Assembly: GCA_020249415.1 (NCBI GenBank)
Contig: JADCFR010000427.1
Span: 1-8,385 of the forward strand
Length of the DNA: 8,385 nt
DNA from: Roseomonas sp.
GTDB taxonomy: Bacteria > Pseudomonadota > Alphaproteobacteria > Acetobacterales > Acetobacteraceae
Direction: 5' to 3'
In this document: positions 1 through 5,298 of the stretch, piece after piece
How the letters are laid out: each line of letters starts with the position of its first letter
Position numbering within the stretch: position 1 is the first letter of the stretch
Translations under genes and position numbers: made by a program
The notes under the pieces: model-generated
What the model was told of the DNA's origin: nothing
Databases searched by the model: none
The model's input: the letters and a program-made list of their open reading frames with translations, nothing else

Positions 1-1325
1 CCATCACGCGTGCCGGCCAGGTTGAACAACGCATTATGCGCATCCGATGTCGCCGGCGTCCAACCCAGCAGATAGAAGCTGGTATTGTAGCCAGGGGCAT
101 TCACCTCAGCGAAGAAGCGCGCGCGGGTCTGCGCATTCAGCGTCACGCGGATATTGATGCGCGCCAGCATGGCAACCACGGCGGTGCAGATCGCCTCATC
201 ATTCACATAGCGGTCATTCGGGCAATCCAGCGTCACGCCAAAGCCATTCGGATATCCGGCTTCGGTCAGCAACCGGCGCGCCTCGTTCAGGTCAACGCGC
301 GGGCGCTGGTCATCTTCCTCGCGGAAGCCATTCACGCCCGGGCCATAGATCAGATTGGTCGGGCGGGATTGACCGCGCATCACGCTGCGTTGGATGGCCG
401 AGGTGTCTATCGCCAATTGCATGGCGCGGCGCACCCGCACATCCTGGAAGGGGTTCTTGCCCTGCACATCGGATTTCAGCAGCTGCGGGCGCATCTGATC
501 CAGCCCAAGATAGATCGTGCGCAATTCCGGCCCCTGGATGATGCGCACACCGGGGGAGCGTGAAATCCGGTCCACATCCTGCGGCGGCACGGTATAAACA
601 AAATCCATCTCACCCGAGAGCAGCGCCGCAACGCGCGTTGCGTCATTGGAAATGATGTTCAATTCGGCGCGCGTCAGATTATGGACGGGCCGGTCCCACC
701 AATTGGGATTGGGCGCGATGACCGTGCGCCGATCCGGCTCACGCGATACCAGAATGAAAGGCCCGGTGCCCATGGCATTGCGCGTGGCGAAGTTTTCCTG
801 CCGTGTCGTCAAATCCGCTGGGCGCGTGGCGTTGTTCTTTTCCGCCCAGGCGCGGCTGAAGATGCCCCAATTGGTGATTTCCTGCAGCAGGATCGGGTTG
901 GGCACATTGGTTTCAAAATCAACGGTGTGATCATCAATCTTGCGCACTTCCTTCACGGAAGCGAGCACACCTTGCACATTGGAACCAGGCGCGCGGGCGC
1001 GCTGCACGCTGAACACCACATCATCGGCCGTAAAAGGCGTCCCGTCCGAGAATTTCACATTGCGCCGCAGATGAAAGCGCCAAACATTCGGCTGAGGCTG
1101 TTCCCAACGCTCGGCAAGGGCGGCTTCCACCTTGCCTTCATGATCACGCCGCACCAGCGGTTCATAGAAATTGGACCCGAAGGCGAGCAGGAAGGTTTCC
1201 TGCCGCGTATAAGGGTCCATTGAGTTCACATCGCCATCATTGGCCCAGCGAAAGACATTGGCCTCCGCAGTTAATGCGGAACCGGCGAGCAAAGCGGCGG
1301 CAAGGGTAAATCGGCGCAACGACAT
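1..1325 (-). CDS. ABC transporter substrate-binding protein, family 5 (peptide/nickel type), partial at C-terminus
   Basis: Periplasmic solute receptor that would deliver a peptide-like ligand to an ABC permease. Translating from ATG at 1325-1323 gives 441 open codons that run off the left edge. Residues 1-22 are a Sec signal peptide: Arg4-Arg5, a Leu/Ala core, and a likely cut after Ala-Glu-Ala22. Residues 66-106 carry the family 5 signature: an LAERW segment, then VWRFHLR, then VKFSDGTPFTADDVVFS. Later stretches such as NPNWWDRP and VRVRRAMQLAID are also typical of the DppA/OppA/NikA group. Full members have about 500-540 residues, so some 60-100 C-terminal residues are missing. A GGGAG sequence lies about 10 bases before the start. 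The permease genes, if linked, would be to the left, outside the window. The family is secure; the ligand cannot be read from the sequence. Confidence 0.93.
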   Translation of the reverse strand, partial: MSLRRFTLAAALLAGSALTAEANVFRWANDGDVNSMDPYTRQETFLLAFGSNFYEPLVRRDHEGKVEAALAERWEQPQPNVWRFHLRRNVKFSDGTPFTADDVVFSVQRARAPGSNVQGVLASVKEVRKIDDHTVDFETNVPNPILLQEITNWGIFSRAWAEKNNATRPADLTTRQENFATRNAMGTGPFILVSREPDRRTVIAPNPNWWDRPVHNLTRAELNIISNDATRVAALLSGEMDFVYTVPPQDVDRISRSPGVRIIQGPELRTIYLGLDQMRPQLLKSDVQGKNPFQDVRVRRAMQLAIDTSAIQRSVMRGQSRPTNLIYGPGVNGFREEDDQRPRVDLNEARRLLTEAGYPNGFGVTLDCPNDRYVNDEAICTAVVAMLARINIRVTLNAQTRARFFAEVNAPGYNTSFYLLGWTPATSDAHNALFNLAGTRD

Positions 1326-1403
1326 GAAGCATTCTCTCCCACAAGAACATGACCCGATCCTTTTAGGGCTTTTATGCGCCATGAAAAAGCAGAATCAGCG
1401 GGC
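1326..1403 (-). promoter_or_regulatory. Leader and probable promoter region of the substrate-binding protein gene
   Basis: This short spacer lies between the ATP synthase terminator and the start of the substrate-binding protein gene. It is visibly richer in A and T than its surroundings, with runs such as CTTTTTCATGG and CATAAAAGCCCTAAAAGG on the minus strand. A promoter is expected here because the preceding operon ends in a strong terminator, but no convincing pair of -35 and -10 boxes with correct spacing stands out. The call rests on position and composition. Confidence 0.35.
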
Positions 1404-1440
1404 AAGAAAAAAGCCCCTTTCCTGCCGGAGAAGGGGCTTT
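1404..1440 (-). terminator. Rho-independent terminator of the F0 ATP synthase operon
   Basis: Read on the minus strand, a 10-base-pair perfect stem (AAAGCCCCTT at 1440-1431 with AAGGGGCTTT at 1419-1410) is extended by TCC/GGA pairing around a GGCA loop, with one bulged C. It is followed by the T-rich run TTTTTTCTT (1412-1404). The stem starts 22 bases after the atpF stop codon. The plus strand has no comparable T run, so the terminator works in one direction and separates the operon from the substrate-binding protein gene. Confidence 0.93.
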
Positions 1441-1462
1441 GATCGGGAAAATCGATGATGCC

Positions 1463-1969
1463 TCAGGCCGCGCGGAGCGCCTTGCCCAATTCGCCCGTGC
1501 CTTTTTCGATCAGCGCTGCATCAGTGGTGGCGTCAATCGTCTCGGCCAAAAGAGTCCGCGTTGCGGCGGTGGCGATGTCAGCCGCCGCCTGACGCACTTC
1601 GGCAATTGCGCCCGCTTCAGCAGCGGCAATGCGGTCCATCGCCATGCGTTCACGCCGCTCAGCCGCCGCCTGGGCTTCCGCCTGCGCTGCCGCAGCCACA
1701 CGCTCGGCCTCAGCCTTGGCGCGGGTCAGCATTTCCTCGGCTTCCTTAAAGGCCGTGGCGCGTTCGGCTTCCGCGGCCTTCAGCATCGCCTCGGCCTCGG
1801 CACGCAGCTTGGCCGCTTCGTCGATCTGGGCGCGAATGCCCTCAGCGCGCTTATCGAGCGCGCCCATCAAAGCGCCAATGACCTTACGGCCAAACAGCAC
1901 GAAAAACAGCACAAAGGAGACGGCGACCCAGAATTTCGGGTCAAGCCAGAAATGCTCGTAGTGGTGCAT
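1463..1969 (-). CDS. atpF: ATP synthase F0 subunit b
   Basis: One of the two peripheral-stalk subunits that hold the F1 head against the rotor. The product has 168 residues: a single N-terminal membrane helix (about residues 9-27, from DPKFWVAVSF to VLFGRK), then a long Ala/Glu/Arg/Lys-rich helix typical of the b dimer coiled coil, then a short C-terminal segment expected to contact delta. Two tandem ATG codons exist, at 1972 and 1969. I prefer 1969 because GGAGG (1979-1975) lies 5 bases from it but only 2 bases from the upstream one. The start overlaps the stop codon of the b' gene as TGATG, which implies translational coupling. This is the last gene of the operon, followed by a terminator. 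The pairing with a diverged b' gene upstream is the arrangement of alphaproteobacteria, cyanobacteria and chloroplasts. Confidence 0.95.
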   Translation of the reverse strand: MHHYEHFWLDPKFWVAVSFVLFFVLFGRKVIGALMGALDKRAEGIRAQIDEAAKLRAEAEAMLKAAEAERATAFKEAEEMLTRAKAEAERVAAAAQAEAQAAAERRERMAMDRIAAAEAGAIAEVRQAAADIATAATRTLLAETIDATTDAALIEKGTGELGKALRAA

Positions 1970-2553
1970 CATGCCCTCCCGCGCGCGGCCATTTCGCGCC
2001 CAACCGCAGCGCCAATGGCACCACGATCCGCCGCACCAATCAGCTTTTGCACCAAGGCTTCAGCCGTATCAGTCGCAACATCGCGGAGGGCCCCCATGGC
2101 TGCACCACGCGCCGCATCAATCCGCGCTTCTGCCGCTGCCACTTGTTCAGCAAGCTTGGCGTTCAGCACTTCAGCGCGCTTCTCCGCCTCGGCTTGGGCA
2201 TTCTGTAGGGCACCGGCGATCGCGGCTTGCGCCTCAGCCCGCGCCTTGGCCGTGGCGTCACGATGCGCGGCCATGGCTGCGTCCGCATTGGCCTTGGCAG
2301 TACGGGCCGCTTCCAAGTCTCCCTGGATACGAGCGCGCCGTTCTTCCAGCACGCTTTCCACCAGCGGCAGGCCCTTGTTCTTCACCAGCCAATAAAGCGC
2401 GGCGAAGATCAACAGCATCCACACAACCTGGGCAATCACCAAAGGATTGCCGAATTCAAGCTGTGGCATGCCACCACCACCGCCCCCGGCCCAGGCAATG
2501 CCTGGCAGGAGCATGGCTGCACCCGCGAAAAATCTGGTCAACAGGCTTGTCAT
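1969..2553 (-). CDS. atpF2: ATP synthase F0 subunit b', with probable signal peptide
   Basis: Second stator subunit (also called AtpG or AtpX), pairing with b to form a heterodimeric stalk. From the ATG at 2553 it has 194 residues. Residues 1-22 look like a Sec signal peptide (Arg7, a hydrophobic core, and AWA before a run of six glycines). MPQLEFGN at 29-36 resembles the usual start of b' proteins. A membrane helix follows at about 38-57, then a long charged, alanine-rich coiled coil. Two upstream in-frame ATGs (2592, 2565) exist, but only 2553 has a well-placed Shine-Dalgarno. The signal-like extension would suit an N-terminus outside the membrane; whether it is cleaved is inferred. The gene lies 89 bases after atpE, behind two stem-loops, and its stop overlaps the atpF start. 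Confidence 0.92.
   Translation of the reverse strand: MTSLLTRFFAGAAMLLPGIAWAGGGGGGMPQLEFGNPLVIAQVVWMLLIFAALYWLVKNKGLPLVESVLEERRARIQGDLEAARTAKANADAAMAAHRDATAKARAEAQAAIAGALQNAQAEAEKRAEVLNAKLAEQVAAAEARIDAARGAAMGALRDVATDTAEALVQKLIGAADRGAIGAAVGREMAARGRA
1975..1979 (-). promoter_or_regulatory. Ribosome binding site deciding the atpF start
   Basis: GGAGG on the minus strand, inside the last codons of the b' gene. Its spacing is 5 bases to the ATG at 1969 and only 2 bases to the ATG at 1972, which favours the second of the tandem start codons. Confidence 0.6.
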
Positions 2554-2559
2554 GCCACG

Positions 2560-2564
2560 CCTCA
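2560..2564 (-). promoter_or_regulatory. Ribosome binding site deciding the b' start
   Basis: TGAGG on the minus strand, 6 bases before the ATG at 2553. The upstream candidate ATGs at 2565 and 2592 have no purine-rich sequence at a proper distance, and 2592 falls inside the second stem-loop. Confidence 0.6.
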
Positions 2565-2577
2565 TGCTTCCATCGGC

Positions 2578-2604
2578 GGGGCAGCTCCCCAATGGCTCTG
2601 CCCC
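2578..2604 (-). promoter_or_regulatory. Second stem-loop in the atpE to b' spacer
   Basis: Minus-strand GGGGCAG (2604-2598) pairs perfectly with CTGCCCC (2584-2578) around a 13-base loop. No T run follows, so it is not a standard terminator. It directly abuts the first stem-loop, with no base between the two outer stems. It ends 24 bases before the b' start codon, leaving the Shine-Dalgarno at 2564-2560 free. Confidence 0.6.
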
Positions 2605-2639
2605 AAGCGCGCAAAGGCCCGGCGCACCGGGCCGCGCTT
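2605..2639 (-). promoter_or_regulatory. First stem-loop, directly after the atpE stop codon
   Basis: Minus-strand GGCCCGG (2633-2627) pairs with CCGGGCC (2622-2616) around a TGCG loop. A lower stem, AAGCGC (2639-2634) with GCGCTT (2610-2605), is separated by a 5-base bulge. It begins 3 bases after the atpE stop codon. Only three T residues follow the upper stem, so complete termination is unlikely. A role in stabilising atpE mRNA or in partial attenuation before b' is inferred from its position. Confidence 0.65.
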
Positions 2640-2642
2640 TCC

Positions 2643-2867
2643 TCAGGTGAAGAGGATGAGGAAGGCGATGAGCAGCGCAAACAGCGCGACCGCTTCCGTC
2701 AGCGCGAAGCCCAAAATACCGATCGGGAAGACCGCATCACGGGCGCCCGGATTGCGGGCCACCGAGGAGACCATGGAGGCGAAGATATTGCCGATCCCGA
2801 TGCCCACACCGGCGAGAGCGATAACAGCGATGCCGGCCCCAAGGGCCTTAGCGGCGAGCACGTCCAT
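2643..2867 (-). CDS. atpE: ATP synthase F0 subunit c (rotor ring)
   Basis: Forms the oligomeric c-ring in the inner membrane that turns as protons pass. The 74-residue length is normal. Helix 1 carries the glycine-rich packing motif AGVGIGIG (19-26). The polar loop holds Arg38-Asn39-Pro40, where the ring meets gamma and epsilon. Helix 2 carries the proton-binding Glu58 in [14 protein letters not shown]. Ala59 follows Glu58, so the Ser/Thr typical of sodium-binding rings is absent and proton coupling is expected. ATG at 2867 is preceded by AAGGA at 8 bases, the best ribosome binding site in the operon together with that of atpF, which fits the need for many c copies per complex. It lies 48 bases after atpB and is followed by two stem-loops. 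Confidence 0.98.
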   Translation of the reverse strand: MDVLAAKALGAGIAVIALAGVGIGIGNIFASMVSSVARNPGARDAVFPIGILGFALTEAVALFALLIAFLILFT

Positions 2868-2915
2868 AATGAAGTTCCTTCCTTTTGCTAGCAGGAGTGT
2901 TGAAACCCGATGATC

Positions 2916-3671
2916 TCAGTGCAGGTGCACCGCATCATGCAGGTAGATGCTGGTGAGAATGGCGAAGACATAGGCCTGGAGGAAAGCCACGAGGAATTCG
3001 AAGCCAACCAGGGCCACATTCACCGCAAGCGGTGCCGCGGCACCGAAAATGCCAACCGCGCCGGCGCTGCCCATCAGCACGACGAAGGTCGCAAAGACCT
3101 TCAGCATGACATGGCCGGCGACCATATTCGCGAAAAGACGCACGGAAAGGGAGACCGGCCGCGAGAGGTAGGAAATCACCTCGATCGGGATGATCAGCGG
3201 CGCCAATACCTTGGGCGCGCCTTCCGGGAAGAAATAGCTGAAGAAATGCATGCCATGAATGCTGATCGCGACCACGGTGATCAGCACGAACACAATCATC
3301 GCCAGCGCGAAAGTGACCGCGATATGGCTGGTGAAGGTGAAGGCATAGGGCAGCATGCCAAGCAGGTTGCCGAACAGCACAAACATGAACAGGGCAAAGA
3401 CGAAGGGGAAAAAGCGCTTGCCTTCATCCCCCACCTGGCCCGTCACCAGTTCATGCACGAATTCATACGCGGTTTCGGCCAAGGATTGCAGCCGGCCCGG
3501 CACAATGGCGCGCTGGCGCATACCATAGACCATAAGCCCCATGGTCAGCAGCACGGCAACCACCATGAACAGATTGGCCTGGCTGAAGCCAACGGCCTTG
3601 CCCACAAAGCCAAGCACGGGCGAGAGCTCAAACTGGCTCAGAGCGTCAATCGCTTTGCCTTCCGCAGCCAC
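2916..3671 (-). CDS. atpB: ATP synthase F0 subunit a (proton channel)
   Basis: Integral membrane subunit that provides the two proton half-channels next to the c-ring. It has 251 residues and about five to six membrane helices. The family signature SLSVRLFANMVAGH (174-187) contains the essential Arg178 (equivalent to E. coli Arg210). The last helix region has Glu225 and Gln232 in FEFLVAFLQAYVF, matching conserved polar residues of the family. The start is GTG at 3671-3669, supported by GAGAGG six bases upstream and by an in-frame TAG two codons before it. The next in-frame Met is at 36, inside a helix. It follows atpI by 23 bases and precedes atpE by 48 bases. Confidence 0.98.
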   Translation of the reverse strand: MAAEGKAIDALSQFELSPVLGFVGKAVGFSQANLFMVVAVLLTMGLMVYGMRQRAIVPGRLQSLAETAYEFVHELVTGQVGDEGKRFFPFVFALFMFVLFGNLLGMLPYAFTFTSHIAVTFALAMIVFVLITVVAISIHGMHFFSYFFPEGAPKVLAPLIIPIEVISYLSRPVSLSVRLFANMVAGHVMLKVFATFVVLMGSAGAVGIFGAAAPLAVNVALVGFEFLVAFLQAYVFAILTSIYLHDAVHLH

Positions 3672-3694
3672 AGCCTACCTCTCCCGGTTCGTCA

Positions 3695-3991
3695 TCACTT
3701 CACTTTTGGACGCGAACGCGGGTTGAAAAGCCGATAGACATTCATCACCCCGGCCGCGCTGCCCATGACAAAAAACACCAGGAAAAGCCAAGGCCAAGTG
3801 CCAAGCCAGCGATCGAGTGCCCACCCGATGCCGATGCCAACAACAAGGGCAGAGACAACCTCAACCCCCGCGCGGAACCCGATTCCCCATGGTCCTTTAG
3901 GCAGGCCTTTGGACCCCTTCGGGTCTTGTTCCAGACCGCTTTGGGTCCGGGCCTGCTTGAGGCGCGCATCAAAATCTGGTTGCGAATTCAC
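3695..3991 (-). CDS. atpI: ATP synthase protein I (AtpI/AtpZ family)
   Basis: Small membrane protein encoded first in many F0 operons; in some bacteria it is reported to help c-ring assembly or ion supply, and it is not part of the finished enzyme. The 98-residue product has a polar, Lys/Pro/Gly-rich N-terminus (1-35) and two membrane helices (about 40-58 and 66-85) joined by ALDRWLGTWPW. The first helix starts with GFRAGVEVVSALVVGIGIGW, typical of the family. The start is GTG at 3991-3989, with GGGGAG five bases upstream. Codons 12-30 overlie a long nested inverted repeat. It is the first gene of the operon, about 40 bases from the likely promoter -10 box. Confidence 0.92.
   Translation of the reverse strand: MNSQPDFDARLKQARTQSGLEQDPKGSKGLPKGPWGIGFRAGVEVVSALVVGIGIGWALDRWLGTWPWLFLVFFVMGSAAGVMNVYRLFNPRSRPKVK
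3901..3956 (-). repeat. Nested inverted repeat inside the 5' end of atpI
   Basis: Outer arms GCAGGCC and GGCCTGC (3901-3907 with 3950-3956) are followed inward by GGACCC and GGGTCC (3911-3916 with 3943-3948). An inner hairpin pairs GGTCT (3922-3926) with AGACC (3933-3937). In the mRNA this gives up to 18 base pairs in three stacked stems starting about 35 bases after the GTG start codon. There is no following T run, so it is not a terminator. It lies over the polar N-terminal part of AtpI, where the protein sequence is little constrained. A regulatory role is inferred. Confidence 0.6.
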
Positions 3992-4029
3992 CTTTGCTCC
4001 CCAGGCGATCCTCGCCAGAAGCGAAGCGG

Positions 4030-4058
4030 CGTTTACGGGTGGGCTACCGGGGTGTCAA
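4030..4058 (-). promoter_or_regulatory. Sigma70-type promoter of the F0 operon
   Basis: A perfect -35 box TTGACA (4058-4053 on the minus strand) is followed after 17 bases by TAAACG (4035-4030), which matches three of six -10 consensus bases including the first two. Transcription would start near 4023, giving a leader of about 30 bases before the atpI GTG. It sits in the 103-base gap after the lipoprotein gene, the only real gap upstream of the operon. The -10 box is weak, and alphaproteobacterial promoters vary. Confidence 0.6.
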
Positions 4059-4094
4059 GCATGTGCGGCGCAGCAAAGGGCTATTTATTGGTGT

Positions 4095-4460
4095 TCACCG
4101 CGGCGGGGTGGGCGGCCGAGGCGGGCGCGGCGCTCGTCGTGTCGTGGAACTTGCCGGGCGAGGTGGGGGTGCTGGCGGCGGGGGCGGCGGGCGGCGGATA
4201 GCGAAACGCTGCTTGGCCGGCGGCAGCGCATCCCATTGCCGAATGATCGCCTCCTCGGAGGAGGTGTCATAGCCAAGGCGCCGCATGGCGTCCCGGGCGC
4301 GGCGCTTCTGATCCTCGCTCAGCCGATCCCAGGCGATGGGGCCGGGGGCGAAAACCTGTTCGGGTTCCTCAGCCGAGGGGGCGGTGGTCACGGGCGAGGG
4401 CTGGTTCGGCTGGGCGCAGGCAGCCGGCAGCAGGGCCAGCAGGAAAAAGCGACGTTTCAT
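4095..4460 (-). CDS. Putative proline-rich lipoprotein, function unknown
   Basis: A 121-residue product I do not recognise as a named family. Residues 1-14 (Lys2-Arg3-Arg4, then a Phe/Leu/Ala core) lead to LLPAAC with Cys15, resembling a lipobox, though Pro at -3 is not standard. A plain Sec cut nearby is the alternative. Residues 52-85 form a small charged segment (WDRLSEDQKRRARDAMRRLG, then a QWDALPPAKQRF stretch), probably helical. The last 35 residues are Pro/Arg-rich, with six consecutive prolines, and could be a flexible wall- or envelope-spanning tail. The start at 4460 has GGAG 8 bases upstream and overlaps the xthA stop as ATGA, so translation is probably coupled. A longer open frame back to 4508 exists, but it would destroy the signal sequence and overlap xthA. 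Confidence 0.75.
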   Translation of the reverse strand: MKRRFFLLALLPAACAQPNQPSPVTTAPSAEEPEQVFAPGPIAWDRLSEDQKRRARDAMRRLGYDTSSEEAIIRQWDALPPAKQRFAIRRPPPPPPAPPPRPASSTTRRAPRPPRPPTPPR

Positions 4461-5284
4461 GGCTGAAGCTCCACCAGCACGGGTACATGGTCCGAGGCTT
4501 GCGGCCAATCCCGCGCATCCTTCAGCACCAGATGGCGCTTGAGGCCCCCCGCCAGATCATCACTGACCCAGACATGATCGAGCCGTCGGCCACGATCAGC
4601 CGCGCGCCAATCCCGCGCGCGATAGGACCACCAAGTGTAAAGCTTTTGATCCTCCGGCACGAAATGGCGCAGCGCGTCATGCCAGCCAGCCGCCTTCTGC
4701 CAGCCCAAAAGCCCTGCAACCTCGATGGGTGTGTGCGACACCACATCCAATAATTGCTTATGGGACCAGACATCATGTTCAAGCGGCGCGATATTCAAAT
4801 CGCCCACCAGTACGGCGCGCCGCGCGCCTCGGCCCGCGAACCAGCGCGTGGCTTCAGCGACGAAATCAAGCTTATGGCCGAATTTCGGATTGGCTTCGCG
4901 GTCCGGGATATCGCCGCCGGCGGGGACATAGAAATTATGCAATTCCACCGGGCCGCCTGGCGCATCCAGCATCACGCCAAGATGCCGGCAGTCGCCCTTG
5001 GCGCACCAATCGGGATCATCTGCGCGCAGGCTGATCGGCAGGCGCGATAACACCGCCACACCATTATAGCCCTTCATGCCGCGCACCAGCCGATGCGTGA
5101 AGCCGAGCGCTGCAATGCCTTCATGCGGAAAAGCCTCATCCGGGCATTTGGTTTCCTGCAGGCAGATCACATCAGGCGCCAGATCAGCGACCAGGTTTTG
5201 CAGCAAGGGTAAGCGCAGCCGCACGCTATTGATGTTCCAGGTCGCGATACGAAGAGCCTGCCGCGATGCGCCGCGTTTCGCCAT
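4457..5284 (-). CDS. xthA: Exodeoxyribonuclease III (AP endonuclease)
   Basis: Mg-dependent repair nuclease that cuts 5' to abasic sites and removes 3' blocking groups in base excision repair. The 275-residue product has the full ExoIII set: WNINSVR with Asn17, LQETK with Glu44, NFYVPAGG with Tyr119, GDLNIAP with Asp162 and Asn164, RRLDHVW with Asp236, and the terminal SDHVPV with His266. I chose ATG at 5284 because AGGA lies six bases upstream. Two ATGs further up (5302, 5299) overlap the asnB stop but have no good ribosome binding site; using 5302 would add six residues. The gene sits 14 bases after asnB and overlaps the lipoprotein gene downstream. The motifs fit the bacterial XthA type rather than a phosphatase of the same fold. 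Confidence 0.96.
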   Translation of the reverse strand: MAKRGASRQALRIATWNINSVRLRLPLLQNLVADLAPDVICLQETKCPDEAFPHEGIAALGFTHRLVRGMKGYNGVAVLSRLPISLRADDPDWCAKGDCRHLGVMLDAPGGPVELHNFYVPAGGDIPDREANPKFGHKLDFVAEATRWFAGRGARRAVLVGDLNIAPLEHDVWSHKQLLDVVSHTPIEVAGLLGWQKAAGWHDALRHFVPEDQKLYTWWSYRARDWRAADRGRRLDHVWVSDDLAGGLKRHLVLKDARDWPQASDHVPVLVELQP

Positions 5285-5290
5285 GGGTTT

Positions 5291-5294
5291 TCCT
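5291..5294 (-). promoter_or_regulatory. Ribosome binding site deciding the xthA start
   Basis: AGGA on the minus strand, 6 bases before ATG at 5284. It lies downstream of the alternative ATGs at 5302 and 5299, so it can serve only the 5284 start. Confidence 0.55.
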
Positions 5295-5298
5295 GTCA

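Noticed and set aside
2605..2639. First stem-loop after atpE as a full terminator
   Set aside because: Only three T residues follow the upper stem, the b' and b genes downstream have no other promoter that I can see, and a clear terminator lies after atpF.
2643..2867. Sodium-coupled c-ring
   Set aside because: The residue after Glu58 is Ala, and the Ser/Thr found next to the glutamate in sodium-binding c subunits is missing, so proton coupling is the simpler reading.
4156..4191. Possible G-quadruplex on the plus strand (runs GGG, GGGGG, GGGGG, GGG)
   Set aside because: One loop is 10 bases long, and the G-rich strand is simply the complement of the proline codons of the lipoprotein tail. 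The mRNA would carry C, not G, here.
4461..4508. Longer N-terminus for the lipoprotein, starting at 4508
   Set aside because: It would place 16 non-hydrophobic residues before a clear signal sequence and overlap xthA by about 50 bases, while ATG at 4460 has a ribosome binding site and the ATGA overlap.
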